A stretch of DNA of 64,000 bases from Arthrobacter roseus (GTDB lineage Bacteria > Actinomycetota > Actinomycetes > Actinomycetales > Micrococcaceae). A program made the translations under genes and the position numbers. Below the pieces are notes generated by a model. That model did not search any database. It was not told where the DNA came from and worked only from the letters and a program-made list of their open reading frames with translations. Of the stretch, positions 17,375-25,032 are shown piece after piece. Location: assembly GCF_016907875.1 (NCBI RefSeq), contig NZ_JAFBCU010000001.1, positions 2,232,001 to 2,296,000 on the forward strand, given 5' to 3'. How positions within the stretch are numbered: position 1 is the first letter of the stretch; the number at the start of each line of letters is the position of its first letter.

Positions 17375-17696
17375 GGTGAAAGACCCTTCAAAAAAGTGAA
17401 AAACGGTGGACGCATGTTCCGCTGCTGTCAGCGGTACCGTTTAGAGATGTTCCCCAACTCTGCTGAAAGAGTAACAGGAGAGTAGCCGGATTGGTCGAAG
17501 AGTTTCATAACAATTGTCCTGTTGGCCAACTAAATGTGCTAAACGTCCATATTTATAACAGTTTGTACAAGCCTGACCGGTTTCGGGTGACTAGATTGTG
17601 CAGCCTGTTGATATATCGTTAGTACTATTGCGTACCCCGCGAACTACGAGATACTGTCCTGGGAAGTATAAATACAACGCCTACAGAAAGCTGGAC
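17375..17696. other. Divergent intergenic region with nested leader hairpin
   Basis: This 322-base gap separates the TasA-like gene from the E1 alpha gene. At 17401-17442, in the probable leader of the TasA-like gene and 12 bases before its ribosome binding site, AAACGGT and ACCGTTT form perfect 7-base outer arms around an inner perfect hairpin, CCGCTG-CTGT-CAGCGG. This could control translation or be an operator. The rest is AT-rich and should carry promoters in both directions, but no convincing -35/-10 pair was identified. No gene is seen. Confidence 0.45.
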
Positions 17697-18734
17697 ATGG
17701 TTTTCAACGCGCCAACTCAGCACCCATCGCTGACGGAGGATGAGCTGAGGGAGCTTTACCGCCTTCTCGTCACCGTTCGCCATCTGGACACGTCCGCCAT
17801 CGCCTGGCAGCGCCAGGGGCTGATCCCCGGTTACGCACCCGAGTTCGGACAAGAAGCGGCCCAGGTAGGCAGCGGTTACGCCGTCGACCCCACCCTTGAC
17901 TTCGTTTTCCCCACCTACCGGGAAATGGGCGTCGCGCGAGCCATGGGCGTCGACATGGTTGAATACATGTCCACTCATAAAGCCACCTGGCACGGTGGGC
18001 TCTACAATCCAGCTGAAACTCACCTGGCACCAATCCAGGCAGTAGTGGCGGGTTCAGTACTGCACGCTGTTGGCTGGGCACACGGACAAACACTCTCGGG
18101 GCTGCCACTGGAACAGCGCGGGGTTGCCCTCACGTACTTTGGCGACGGAGCGAGCTCACAGGGCGATGTCCACGAGGCCATGAATTTTGCCGCCGTCATG
18201 AAGGCCCCCGTGGTCTTTTTCTCCCAGAACAACGGCTGGGCCATTTCCGTACCCACCGAGTCCCAGGTGGCCGGTGGCTCCGTAGCAGCCCGCGCTGCAG
18301 GCTATGGGATGGAGTCGGTCCGGATCGACGGCAACGACGTCGAAGCCGTTGTCCGTGCCACCCGGCAGGCCATTGACCATGCACGTGCAGGCCACGGACC
18401 GGTGGTTATCGAAGCCATGACGTACCGTCGCGGCCCGCACTCCACCTCGGATGATCCTGGCCGCTACCGAACCCTCGAAGATGAGCGGTCCGATGGCGGC
18501 GAAGACCCAGTGACCAGGCTCCGTACGCGCCTGCTCGACGCCGGCATCATCGACGAAGCGTTCATCGCCGAATCCCTCGAAGCTGCCAAGGCGGAAGAGG
18601 AGAGCATCCGAAACGGCGTGGTGGCACTGGAGCCCCGCCCGGGAAACGAAATGTTCGACTTCGTTTTCCAAGAACCCACTCAAGCACTCAAGGCACAGGC
18701 CGCAGCCTGGCGGGAGGAATCAGAACATGTCTGA
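17697..18734 (+). CDS. 2-oxoacid dehydrogenase E1 component, alpha subunit (branched-chain type)
   Basis: Thiamine diphosphate-dependent decarboxylase subunit. From the ATG at 17697 (MVFNAPTQHPSL) it has 345 residues; an in-frame extension to 17598 has no family similarity. It shows PGYAPEFGQEAAQVGSGYAV, the TPP/Mg motif GDGASSQGD...QNNGW, and YRRGPHSTSDDPGRYR, the phosphorylation-loop sequence most typical of branched-chain 2-oxoacid (BkdA) and related E1s rather than classical pyruvate E1. The stop overlaps the E1 beta start by eight bases. It leads a four-gene operon (E1 alpha, E1 beta, lipoyl protein, alpha/beta hydrolase). Substrate is uncertain between branched-chain oxoacids, pyruvate and acetoin. 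Confidence 0.88.
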   Translation: MVFNAPTQHPSLTEDELRELYRLLVTVRHLDTSAIAWQRQGLIPGYAPEFGQEAAQVGSGYAVDPTLDFVFPTYREMGVARAMGVDMVEYMSTHKATWHGGLYNPAETHLAPIQAVVAGSVLHAVGWAHGQTLSGLPLEQRGVALTYFGDGASSQGDVHEAMNFAAVMKAPVVFFSQNNGWAISVPTESQVAGGSVAARAAGYGMESVRIDGNDVEAVVRATRQAIDHARAGHGPVVIEAMTYRRGPHSTSDDPGRYRTLEDERSDGGEDPVTRLRTRLLDAGIIDEAFIAESLEAAKAEEESIRNGVVALEPRPGNEMFDFVFQEPTQALKAQAAAWREESEHV

Positions 18735-19818
18735 GCACACGACGGCCAGCGACCTCGACGCAGCCCAGGACAACACCGTGGAAACCGATACCCAACAGCA
18801 ATCTCGCGAGAACGTTTTCCCTTCGGAAACCGCCAAGACCACCACCATGTCCATGCAGGCTGCGCTCAACCTTGCGCTCTCAGAAACACTGGAAGATAAC
18901 CCCAAAACGGTGATCTTCGGTGAAGATGTCGGCAAACTGGGCGGCGTCTTTCGGATCACTGATGGCCTGCAGACGAAGTTCGGCGCAGACCGGGTATTTG
19001 ATACTCCCCTGGCGGAGTCCGGCATTCTCGGGATGTCCGTGGGCCTGGCCATGGCGGGCTTTCACCCCATCCCCGAAGTTCAGTTTGACGGCTTCGCCTA
19101 CCCGGCCATCAATCAGATCGTCTGCCAGATCGGCCGCATGAACTACCGCAGCCGCGGAACAATGCCCATGCCGATCACCCTCCGTGTTCCCAGCTTCGGT
19201 GGAATCCGGGCGCCGGAACACCACGGGGAATCCCTGGAAGCACTCTTTGCCCATGTACCGGGGCTGAAAGTTGTGTCGCCGTCGAGTCCGCATGAGGCGT
19301 ATCACCTCCTCAAGCATTCAGCCACGCGTCCGGACCCCGTGATTTTCATGGAGCCGAAGTCCCGTTACTGGCAAAAGGGTGAAGTGGACCTCAAGAATGC
19401 TGGCAGCGTCGAGGGCTCAAAGGTCGTCAGGCCCGGCAAGCACCTCACGCTCGTCGCCTGGGGTGCCATGGTGGCCCGCTGCCTCCAGGTTGCCGAGCTC
19501 GCTGCCGAGGATGGCATTGAGATCGAAGTGCTGGACCTGCGTTGGTTGAAGCCGATTGACGCCGGGGGTCTGGCAGCTTCCGTCGCGAAGACGCGCCGCG
19601 CCGTCGTCGTTCATGAAGCGCCGCGCACCTCGGGTCTGGGCGCCGAGGTAGCAGCCCTGATCAGCGAACAGTGTTTTGGTACCCTCAAGGCACCCGTTGA
19701 ACGAATTACCGGTTTCGATGTTCCCTATCCTTCCGGTGATCTCGAGGACGAGTACATTCCCAATATCGACCGCATCCTGTTCGGGATCCAAAGAGTACTG
19801 GAGTATCGTCGTGGCTGA
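18727..19818 (+). CDS. 2-oxoacid dehydrogenase E1 component, beta subunit
   Basis: A 363-residue transketolase-like beta subunit that pairs with the upstream E1 alpha. Conserved blocks: MSMQAALNLALSETLEDNPKTV, FGEDVGKLGGVFRIT, FDTPLAESGILGMSVGLAMAG, PEVQFDGFAYPAINQI, LRVPSFGGIRAPEHHGESLEA, EVLDLRWLKPIDAGGLAASV and VPYPSGDLEDEYIPN. About 40 residues of polar sequence precede the core; translation may begin instead at an internal ATG near 18847, although GGAGG upstream of 18727 supports the longer form. The end overlaps the lipoyl protein gene by eight bases. Confidence 0.92.
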   Translation: MSEHTTASDLDAAQDNTVETDTQQQSRENVFPSETAKTTTMSMQAALNLALSETLEDNPKTVIFGEDVGKLGGVFRITDGLQTKFGADRVFDTPLAESGILGMSVGLAMAGFHPIPEVQFDGFAYPAINQIVCQIGRMNYRSRGTMPMPITLRVPSFGGIRAPEHHGESLEALFAHVPGLKVVSPSSPHEAYHLLKHSATRPDPVIFMEPKSRYWQKGEVDLKNAGSVEGSKVVRPGKHLTLVAWGAMVARCLQVAELAAEDGIEIEVLDLRWLKPIDAGGLAASVAKTRRAVVVHEAPRTSGLGAEVAALISEQCFGTLKAPVERITGFDVPYPSGDLEDEYIPNIDRILFGIQRVLEYRRG

Positions 19819-20143
19819 AATTTCCTTTCCGCTTCCGGATCTTGGCGAAGGCCTGATCGAAGCAACCATCCTCGAATGGATCGTCGCTGTCGGAGACCAG
19901 GTAGAGCGCAACCAGCCGCTGGTCGAGGTAGAAACAACCAAATCCGCCGTCGAATTGCCCTCGCCGCAATCCGGCAAGGTACTGCGCATCCATGGTGAAG
20001 CCGGAGAAAAGATCAACGTTGGCGAACCGCTGATCGTTTTCGAGGTCCCCGATGACACCGCCGGTATCGTCGGAACGGTGCCCGAGGAAAAGGCCCCCAA
20101 GCGTCGGGTGCGCCTCAGCGCGGCACTGGACGACGAGGACTAG
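19811..20143 (+). CDS. Stand-alone lipoyl-domain protein (E2 lipoyl carrier)
   Basis: From a GTG at 19811 overlapping the E1 beta end, the product has 110 residues: MAEISFPLPDLGEGLIEATI, then VEVETTKSAVELPSPQSGKV with the lysine to be lipoylated, and a tail ending in DDED. This is one biotinyl/lipoyl domain. The peripheral-subunit-binding domain and the acyltransferase core (with its HxxxDG motif) of normal E2 proteins are absent, and the stop codon is followed five bases later by a hydrolase gene. The arrangement resembles Pseudomonas AcoC, where a lipoyl domain is fused to an alpha/beta hydrolase domain, but here split into two genes. It presumably carries the acyl group made by E1. Confidence 0.88.
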   Translation: MAEISFPLPDLGEGLIEATILEWIVAVGDQVERNQPLVEVETTKSAVELPSPQSGKVLRIHGEAGEKINVGEPLIVFEVPDDTAGIVGTVPEEKAPKRRVRLSAALDDED

Positions 20144-20148
20144 ACCGC

Positions 20149-20940
20149 GTGGCAACGACCATCTCCTCTTTACCCGACGTCGGCCTCTCGACGGAAGTCT
20201 ATGAACCAGAGGAGGACGCCGGGCTACGGCCGCTACTGCTCCTTCACGGTTTTGCGTCTTCCTCGAAGCTGAACTGGGTGGACTCAGGCTGGGTCGGGGC
20301 GCTGACAGCCGCTGGTCGATGTGTCATCACCGTGGATCTGCCAGGTCACGGGGAGTCCCCCGCGCCGGCAGCCACAGCGGATTATGCGCCGTCTGCCATC
20401 CTCGAACGTCTTCAGCAGTTGCTACAGTCCGCGGGCATCACAGCTATGTATTCGGCAGACCGTGCGTCCGGCGTGGACATCATTGGTTATTCACTGGGTT
20501 CACGGCTGGCATGGGAACTGGGCGCCGCGCGCCCAGACCTCGTGAATCGGATGGTCCTCGGTGGGCCTGGTAGCGGCGACCCACTCTCAGTATTTGATCT
20601 ACCAGCGGCGCGCGCCTGGCTGGACAATGAGACTCCCATTGGGGATCCGCTAACGGCCGAGTTGCTGCGGATGGCCCAGCTGGTGCCCTCCAATAATGTC
20701 GATGCGCTAATGCTCCTCATTGGGGAAATCAAACGTCAGCCGTTCGTCCCTGCGAAAAGCATTCCCACCATGCCGCTACTGCTGGTTGCCGGGGACCGCG
20801 ACGATCTGGCCACAACAATGCCCGAGCTCGCAAAGCTCAGCGGCACTGCCGAGACCCTTTGGCTCCCTGCGCGCACGCACGCCAATGCGGTGTCATCACG
20901 GGCCTTCAAAAAAGCGGCGGTAGAGTTCCTGGCTGGTTGA
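20149..20940 (+). CDS. Alpha/beta hydrolase, probable partner of lipoyl carrier
   Basis: A 263-residue alpha/beta-hydrolase-fold protein starting with GTG five bases after the lipoyl gene. The oxyanion-hole strand reads PLLLLHGFASS, with TVDLPGHGESPAP following. The nucleophile elbow is GYSLGSRLAWELG (Ser in G-Y-S-L-G) and the late LLLVAGDRDDLA holds the acid. The family histidine is probably in LPARTHANAVSS. It resembles the C-terminal domain of AcoC-type acetoin dehydrogenase E2 proteins and MhpC-like hydrolases. Position at the end of an operon lacking an ordinary E2 core suggests it transfers or releases the acyl group from the lipoyl protein; this is inference. The stop codon lies inside an inverted repeat. 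Confidence 0.8.
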   Translation: MATTISSLPDVGLSTEVYEPEEDAGLRPLLLLHGFASSSKLNWVDSGWVGALTAAGRCVITVDLPGHGESPAPAATADYAPSAILERLQQLLQSAGITAMYSADRASGVDIIGYSLGSRLAWELGAARPDLVNRMVLGGPGSGDPLSVFDLPAARAWLDNETPIGDPLTAELLRMAQLVPSNNVDALMLLIGEIKRQPFVPAKSIPTMPLLLVAGDRDDLATTMPELAKLSGTAETLWLPARTHANAVSSRAFKKAAVEFLAG

Positions 20941-20967
20941 GCTGCCCTTCGCGGTAGTTCAACCAGC
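20932..20967. terminator. Inverted repeat at operon end
   Basis: GCTGGTTGA at 20932-20940 (which contains the hydrolase stop codon) pairs perfectly with TCAACCAGC at 20959-20967 across 18 bases. It lies between two converging genes and could end transcription, but no T-run follows, so it is only a weak intrinsic terminator. Confidence 0.35.
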
Positions 20968-21005
20968 GCAGGAAACCCTCCCGACCTGTGACTTTGTCGT
21001 GAAAC

Positions 21006-21470
21006 TCAGGACGCCTTGAGCGCGTCCAGAGGCGACGTTGAGTCTTTGAGTTCCAGGTACTCTTCCGCGCCGCGGGCAAGTTTCTTGAGCAGTGAGACAG
21101 TTAAAAAGTATTCGTCCGCAGATAGTCCGGCGCAGAGGTCGTGCCGCATCAGGTCAATGCCTTCCAGCTCCTGCTGATTGATGCTGCGTCCGAGTTCTGT
21201 CAACGCAAGTTTCCCGTCGTGGAAATCGACGAGTCCGCGGACCATCATCTCCCCGACGGCCGTCTCCCACTGAACGACGTCGAGGCGCCAGAATTGGCTG
21301 AGCTTGCCTTCAACCTGGGAGTGCTCAAGCGGACCCTCCTGATCTAGGACCGAGAGCACCAGCGCCTGATCATCCGAAATTCCGAGGCTGTCCTGGTTCT
21401 CTTTGCAGGCCTTCTGGAAGCTGGCCATGACGCGTGAAGCCCAGTAACCGACTCTATCTTTCTCTATCAT
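21006..21470 (-). CDS. MarR-like winged-helix protein
   Basis: A 154-residue protein with helical N-terminus (VGYWASRVMASFQKACKENQ), a central winged helix (ISDDQALVLSVLDQEGPLEHSQVEGKLSQFW... VGEMMVRGLVDFHDGKLALTELGRSINQ) and C-terminal dimerisation helices. This layout resembles MarR-type regulators, but the recognition-helix region is divergent and no specific subfamily was recognised. It converges on the 2-oxoacid dehydrogenase operon and its upstream region is shared with the kinase gene. The 22-base dyad at 21568-21589 lies about 100 bases upstream and could be its own operator. Confidence 0.65.
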   Translation of the reverse strand: MIEKDRVGYWASRVMASFQKACKENQDSLGISDDQALVLSVLDQEGPLEHSQVEGKLSQFWRLDVVQWETAVGEMMVRGLVDFHDGKLALTELGRSINQQELEGIDLMRHDLCAGLSADEYFLTVSLLKKLARGAEEYLELKDSTSPLDALKAS

Positions 21471-21828
21471 TACTCTCCCCGGCTGTGTTGGTTGTGTGGC
21501 CGCTCGGGCCTCCTGCGCGGAAAACCTGTCCGCTACCGTCCCGATGCCGTGGTTCCCGCTACTCGCGGGTAACTGTAATCAATGTTACCGGCTGCTCCGA
21601 CATTTACAGCCGGTGGGGCATGATAAATTACTCAAGATTCGCTGAACTTTCTTGATTTCGGCTTGACGCTCAGTGTTGCCACTCCACCGCAATTGTTACT
21701 TAACGGTCACGATCATCGTTATTCGCGTCCTTCTGGGCTAGAGAACAGACACTCATCACGTAGTCTTCTAGGAGCAGCCAGTAATCAGCAGGCTTTGTTA
21801 TCTGGCACCAGTAGCAGGAGGACCGCAC
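21471..21828. other. Divergent intergenic region with two dyads
   Basis: A 358-base region between the MarR-like gene and the kinase gene. GGTAAC at 21568-21573 and GTTACC at 21584-21589 flank a 10-base spacer, an operator-like dyad. It overlaps a second perfect inverted repeat, CCGGCTG (21588-21594) and CAGCCGG (21607-21613). AGGAGG at 21816-21821 serves the kinase GTG. No convincing promoter hexamers, ORF or tRNA were found. Confidence 0.4.
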
Positions 21829-22785
21829 GTGGGGATGCTTTTGGGCACTCGCTACAGAACCGCCGAACTCGTCGGCACAGGCGGCGCGTCGTCCGTCTAC
21901 CGGGCCCTGGATGAAAACCTCGGACGCGATGTAGCTATAAAACTCTTTCGCCCCGCCACAAGCGACGACGATGGCTACCGTCGCCAACACACGGAGATGT
22001 CCATTCTCTCCGCCCTCAACCATCCGTGCTTGGTTACACTGCACGACGCCGGCCTGGAAGAAAGTTCCGACGGCGAGATCTCCAATTATCTGGTCATGGA
22101 ACTTGTCGAGGGCAAAGACCTCCGTCGCTCTCTGCAGGAACGATCGCTGACGTCGGCGCAGGTGGCCCAGCTGGGCGCTGACCTCGCGGACGCGCTGGCG
22201 TACATTCATGAGAACGGCGTTATTCACCGGGACGTCAAGCCAGCTAACATCCTGCTTTCGCACAGTACAGACCAAGACACCAAGATCTATCCAAAGCTCA
22301 CCGACTTTGGCATTGCCCGCATGGTGGACGCCGCCACGGCCACGGCTCACGGCGCCGCGATCGGTACCGCCAATTATTTGAGCCCGGAGCAGGCACAGGG
22401 TACAGGTGTCGAACCTCGAACCGATGTCTACTCCCTTGGACTGGTACTACTTGAGTGCCTGACCGGTGAAAAAGCCTTTCCTGGACCGGTCGTTGAATCC
22501 GCTGTCGCCAGGCTGCTGCGGGATCCCGAGGTCCCCGAGACCCTGGGTTCTCTCTGGCGGGACATTCTGACCCGCATGACTGCCCGAACCCCCGAGGCCC
22601 GTCCCCTTGCGCACGAAGTGGCCGTCGTCTTGCGCAACATGACGGGCAGCTACGTGCAATCCCTGCCTATCCCCCAGACCGATTCCGAGGATGCGATCAA
22701 CGGTGGTCTGATCACCGGCGGAATCACCACCGGAAACGTGCGTATTCCCGCCCCGCCGTCGCACGCACCAACGATCGGCAGCTGA
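21829..22785 (+). CDS. Soluble Ser/Thr protein kinase (Hanks type)
   Basis: A 318-residue eukaryotic-like kinase. Glycine loop GTGGASSVY at 17-25, ATP lysine K38 in VAIKLF, catalytic loop HRDVKPAN at 133-140 (D135, N140), DFGIARM from 159, activation segment ending GTANYLSPEQAQG, and DVYSLGLVLLECLTG. AGGAGG seven bases before a GTG at 21829 fixes the start. Unlike PknA/PknB there is no TM segment or PASTA region: the kinase domain ends near 265 and is followed by about 50 residues of Pro/Gly/Thr-rich tail. It therefore acts in the cytosol. No cognate phosphatase or FHA protein is adjacent, so targets are unknown. Confidence 0.93.
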   Translation: MGMLLGTRYRTAELVGTGGASSVYRALDENLGRDVAIKLFRPATSDDDGYRRQHTEMSILSALNHPCLVTLHDAGLEESSDGEISNYLVMELVEGKDLRRSLQERSLTSAQVAQLGADLADALAYIHENGVIHRDVKPANILLSHSTDQDTKIYPKLTDFGIARMVDAATATAHGAAIGTANYLSPEQAQGTGVEPRTDVYSLGLVLLECLTGEKAFPGPVVESAVARLLRDPEVPETLGSLWRDILTRMTARTPEARPLAHEVAVVLRNMTGSYVQSLPIPQTDSEDAINGGLITGGITTGNVRIPAPPSHAPTIGS

Positions 22786-22820
22786 GACGCGCAGGCTGCG
22801 CTAGACAATGTCACTACCCC

Positions 22821-22863
22821 TTGACGGGAACGCTGACACGGATCACACTGGATCGTATACGAT
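22821..22863 (+). promoter_or_regulatory. Promoter and GntR operator of the homoprotocatechuate operon
   Basis: TTGACG at 22821-22826 and CACACT at 22844-22849, 17 bases apart, form a plausible -35/-10 pair. Immediately downstream the perfect 12-base palindrome ATCGTATACGAT at 22852-22863 matches the GTATAC-centred sites bound by many FadR-subfamily GntR regulators. The operon encodes such a regulator as its second gene, so negative autoregulation is likely. GAGGAG at 22881-22886 is the ribosome binding site of the first gene. Confidence 0.55.
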
Positions 22864-22891
22864 TTTGTACTCGATAAGGTGAGGAGCCCCC

Positions 22892-24349
22892 GTGGGCGAG
22901 GCAGTGACAGAGATAACGCAGGATCAATTGGGACAGGCCGGCAAGGTGATAGCCGTCCACCTCAACTATCCGAGCAGGGCGGCCCAGCGCGGCCGTACTC
23001 CTTCGCTCCCCTCCTACTTCCTCAAGGCGGGCACTTCCCTTAGCCTCAGTGGGAGGACCGTGGAAAGACCACACGGCTGCGAACTGCTGGGGTATGAGGG
23101 CGAAGTGGCGATCATCATGGGCAAGAGCGCGCGCCGAGTGAGCCCAGATGAAGCTTGGCAGCATGTCGAGTTCGTCACCGCTAGCAACGACCTCGGCGTC
23201 TACGACCTCCGCTACGCGGACAAAGGATCGAATCTGCGCTCCAAAGGCGGCGACGGCTACACCCCCGTTGGGCCGGGCCTTATGCCAGCAGCCGACGTCG
23301 ACCCCCGGGGTCTGCGCGTACGCACCTGGGTTAACGGAGAACTCAAGCAGGACGACACAACGGAGACTCTTCTGTTTCCATTTGGACAACTCATCGCTGA
23401 CCTTTCGCAGTTACTGACTCTTGAGCCCGGAGACATTATCCTCACTGGAACTCCGGCTGGGGCGTCCGTGGCAGTTCCCGGCGACGTCATCGAAGTAGAG
23501 GTCGATTCCCCCTCCAACGGTCTGACCAGCGGACGGCTCACCACAACCGCCACCGAGGGAACAACTCCGCTGGCGGCCTATGGCGCCCAGCCCCGGCGGG
23601 ACGAAACACAGCGGGCCGAGGCATGGGGGACCCCTACACCGAAGGCCGATCCCGTCCTGACACCCGAGATAAAAGCCAAGCTGATGTCCGTGGGCAACGC
23701 AACGCTGAGCTCGCAGCTGCGTAAACGCGGTCTGAACAACGTCAGCATGGACGGACTCATGTCCACACGCCCTGAGGCTCGAGTGGTGGGCACCGCACGA
23801 ACTCTGCGCTACGTCCCCAACCGTGAGGATCTTTTCAAGACCCACGGTGGAGGGTTCAACGCCCAGAAACAGGTCATCGATTCACTCACTAGCGGCGAGA
23901 TCTTGGTCATGGAAGCTCGCGGCGACAAAACCTGTGGCACCGTTGGGGACATCCTGGCTCTCCGGGCTCAGGTCAACGGGGCCGCGGCGATCATTACTGA
24001 CGGTGGCATCCGCGACGTGAGAGCCGTGTCTGAACTCGACATGCCCACCTACTTCGCCAACGCACATCCTGCCGTACTCGGCCGCAAGCACATCCCGTGG
24101 GACATCGACGCGACCATCGGTTGTGGAGGCACAACCGTCCAGCCCGGCGACATCATCGTCGCCGATGCCGACGGTGTGCTGGTCATCCCACCCGCCCTTG
24201 TTGCCGAACTCGCAGACGACGCCGTCCAGCAGGAACTCGAGGAAACGTTCATCGCAGAAATGGTGGCCCAGGGACACGGCGTGGACGGTCTTTACCCGAT
24301 GAACGCCGACTGGAAGTCACAGTTCACCCAGTGGGCAACCGCACAGTGA
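22892..24349 (+). CDS. FAH-family isomerase/decarboxylase fused to RraA-like domain
   Basis: A 485-residue fusion. Residues 1 to about 225 form a fumarylacetoacetate hydrolase-family domain (KVIAVHLNYPSRAAQRG, ELLGYEGEVAIIMGK, SKGGDGYTPVGPGL, QLLTLEPGDIILTGTPAGAS), the family of HpaG/HpcE that decarboxylates and isomerises the OPET intermediate in homoprotocatechuate breakdown. Residues about 255-485 form an RraA-like domain (AQVNGAAAIITDGGIRDV, CGGTTVQPGDIIVADADGVLVIPP), a family that includes HMG/CHA pyruvate aldolases as well as RNase E regulators. GTG start with GAGGAG five bases upstream. First gene of the operon; its end overlaps the GntR start (GTGA). The second domain could act as class II aldolase or oxaloacetate decarboxylase; that role is inferred. 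Confidence 0.85.
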   Translation: MGEAVTEITQDQLGQAGKVIAVHLNYPSRAAQRGRTPSLPSYFLKAGTSLSLSGRTVERPHGCELLGYEGEVAIIMGKSARRVSPDEAWQHVEFVTASNDLGVYDLRYADKGSNLRSKGGDGYTPVGPGLMPAADVDPRGLRVRTWVNGELKQDDTTETLLFPFGQLIADLSQLLTLEPGDIILTGTPAGASVAVPGDVIEVEVDSPSNGLTSGRLTTTATEGTTPLAAYGAQPRRDETQRAEAWGTPTPKADPVLTPEIKAKLMSVGNATLSSQLRKRGLNNVSMDGLMSTRPEARVVGTARTLRYVPNREDLFKTHGGGFNAQKQVIDSLTSGEILVMEARGDKTCGTVGDILALRAQVNGAAAIITDGGIRDVRAVSELDMPTYFANAHPAVLGRKHIPWDIDATIGCGGTTVQPGDIIVADADGVLVIPPALVAELADDAVQQELEETFIAEMVAQGHGVDGLYPMNADWKSQFTQWATAQ

Positions 24350-25032
24350 GCGCGGCCGCGCCGGTGGCCAGCAAATCCGAGCTCGCCTACACCAGTATTC
24401 TGGAGCGGATCCTGGACGGTACCTACGGCGCCGGCTATCGGCTAGTGCTCGGAAGGATCGCTGCCGATCTCAGCATCAGCGTGGTTCCCGTCAGGGAGGC
24501 GATCCGACGTCTAGAAGCCGAGAAACTGGTGACGTTCGAACGAAACGTTGGAGCGACCGTCGCTGGCATTGACCCCACAGAGTACCTGCACACCATGCAG
24601 ACACTGAGCATCGTGGAAGGCGCCGCGACCGCTCTTTCCGCGCCGCTATTGACCGCAGCAGAGCTGAATACGGCGGAACTGATCAACGAGGACATGCGCC
24701 GCTGCCTGGAGGATTTCGATCCAGTCCGATTCACCACGCTGAACCGCCAGTTCCACACCATCTTGTACTCGCAATGCCCCAACCCGCACATTCTGGACCT
24801 TGTACATCGCGGCTGGGGAAGGCTGCATGCGCTGCGGTCCTCGACCTTCGCCTATGTTCCAGGACGCGCCAAAGAATCAGTCGCTGAGCACGCCCACCTA
24901 CTGGTGCTCATTCGGCAGAGTGCTGACTCCAGCATTGTGGAACACGCTGCCCGAGAACACCGAGAAGCAACTCTTACCGCCTACCTGAACCACACCCTGA
25001 CCAGCTCACCCCCCGAGAAAGGACAACCATGA
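24346..25032 (+). CDS. GntR-family regulator (FadR/FCD subfamily)
   Basis: A 228-residue regulator starting with GTG at 24346, overlapping the preceding stop by four bases. The N-terminal winged helix is seen in ERILDGTYGAGYRLVLGRIAADLSISVVPVREAIRRLEAEKLVTFE with the typical PVREAIRRLEAEKLV recognition segment; the C-terminal all-helical FCD ligand domain includes FTTLNRQFHTILYSQCPNPHILDLV and a late HAHLLVLIRQSADSSIVEHAAREH with metal-binding histidines common in this fold. It sits within the catabolic operon, and the palindrome at 22852-22863 is its most likely site. An aromatic intermediate is the expected effector. A longer frame from 24097 overlaps the RraA domain and is rejected. Confidence 0.88.
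   Translation: MSAAAPVASKSELAYTSILERILDGTYGAGYRLVLGRIAADLSISVVPVREAIRRLEAEKLVTFERNVGATVAGIDPTEYLHTMQTLSIVEGAATALSAPLLTAAELNTAELINEDMRRCLEDFDPVRFTTLNRQFHTILYSQCPNPHILDLVHRGWGRLHALRSSTFAYVPGRAKESVAEHAHLLVLIRQSADSSIVEHAAREHREATLTAYLNHTLTSSPPEKGQP

Noticed and set aside
24097-24345. In-frame N-terminal extension of the GntR regulator
   Set aside because: It is an Arg-rich shadow over the RraA domain; the HTH begins just after the GTG at 24346.
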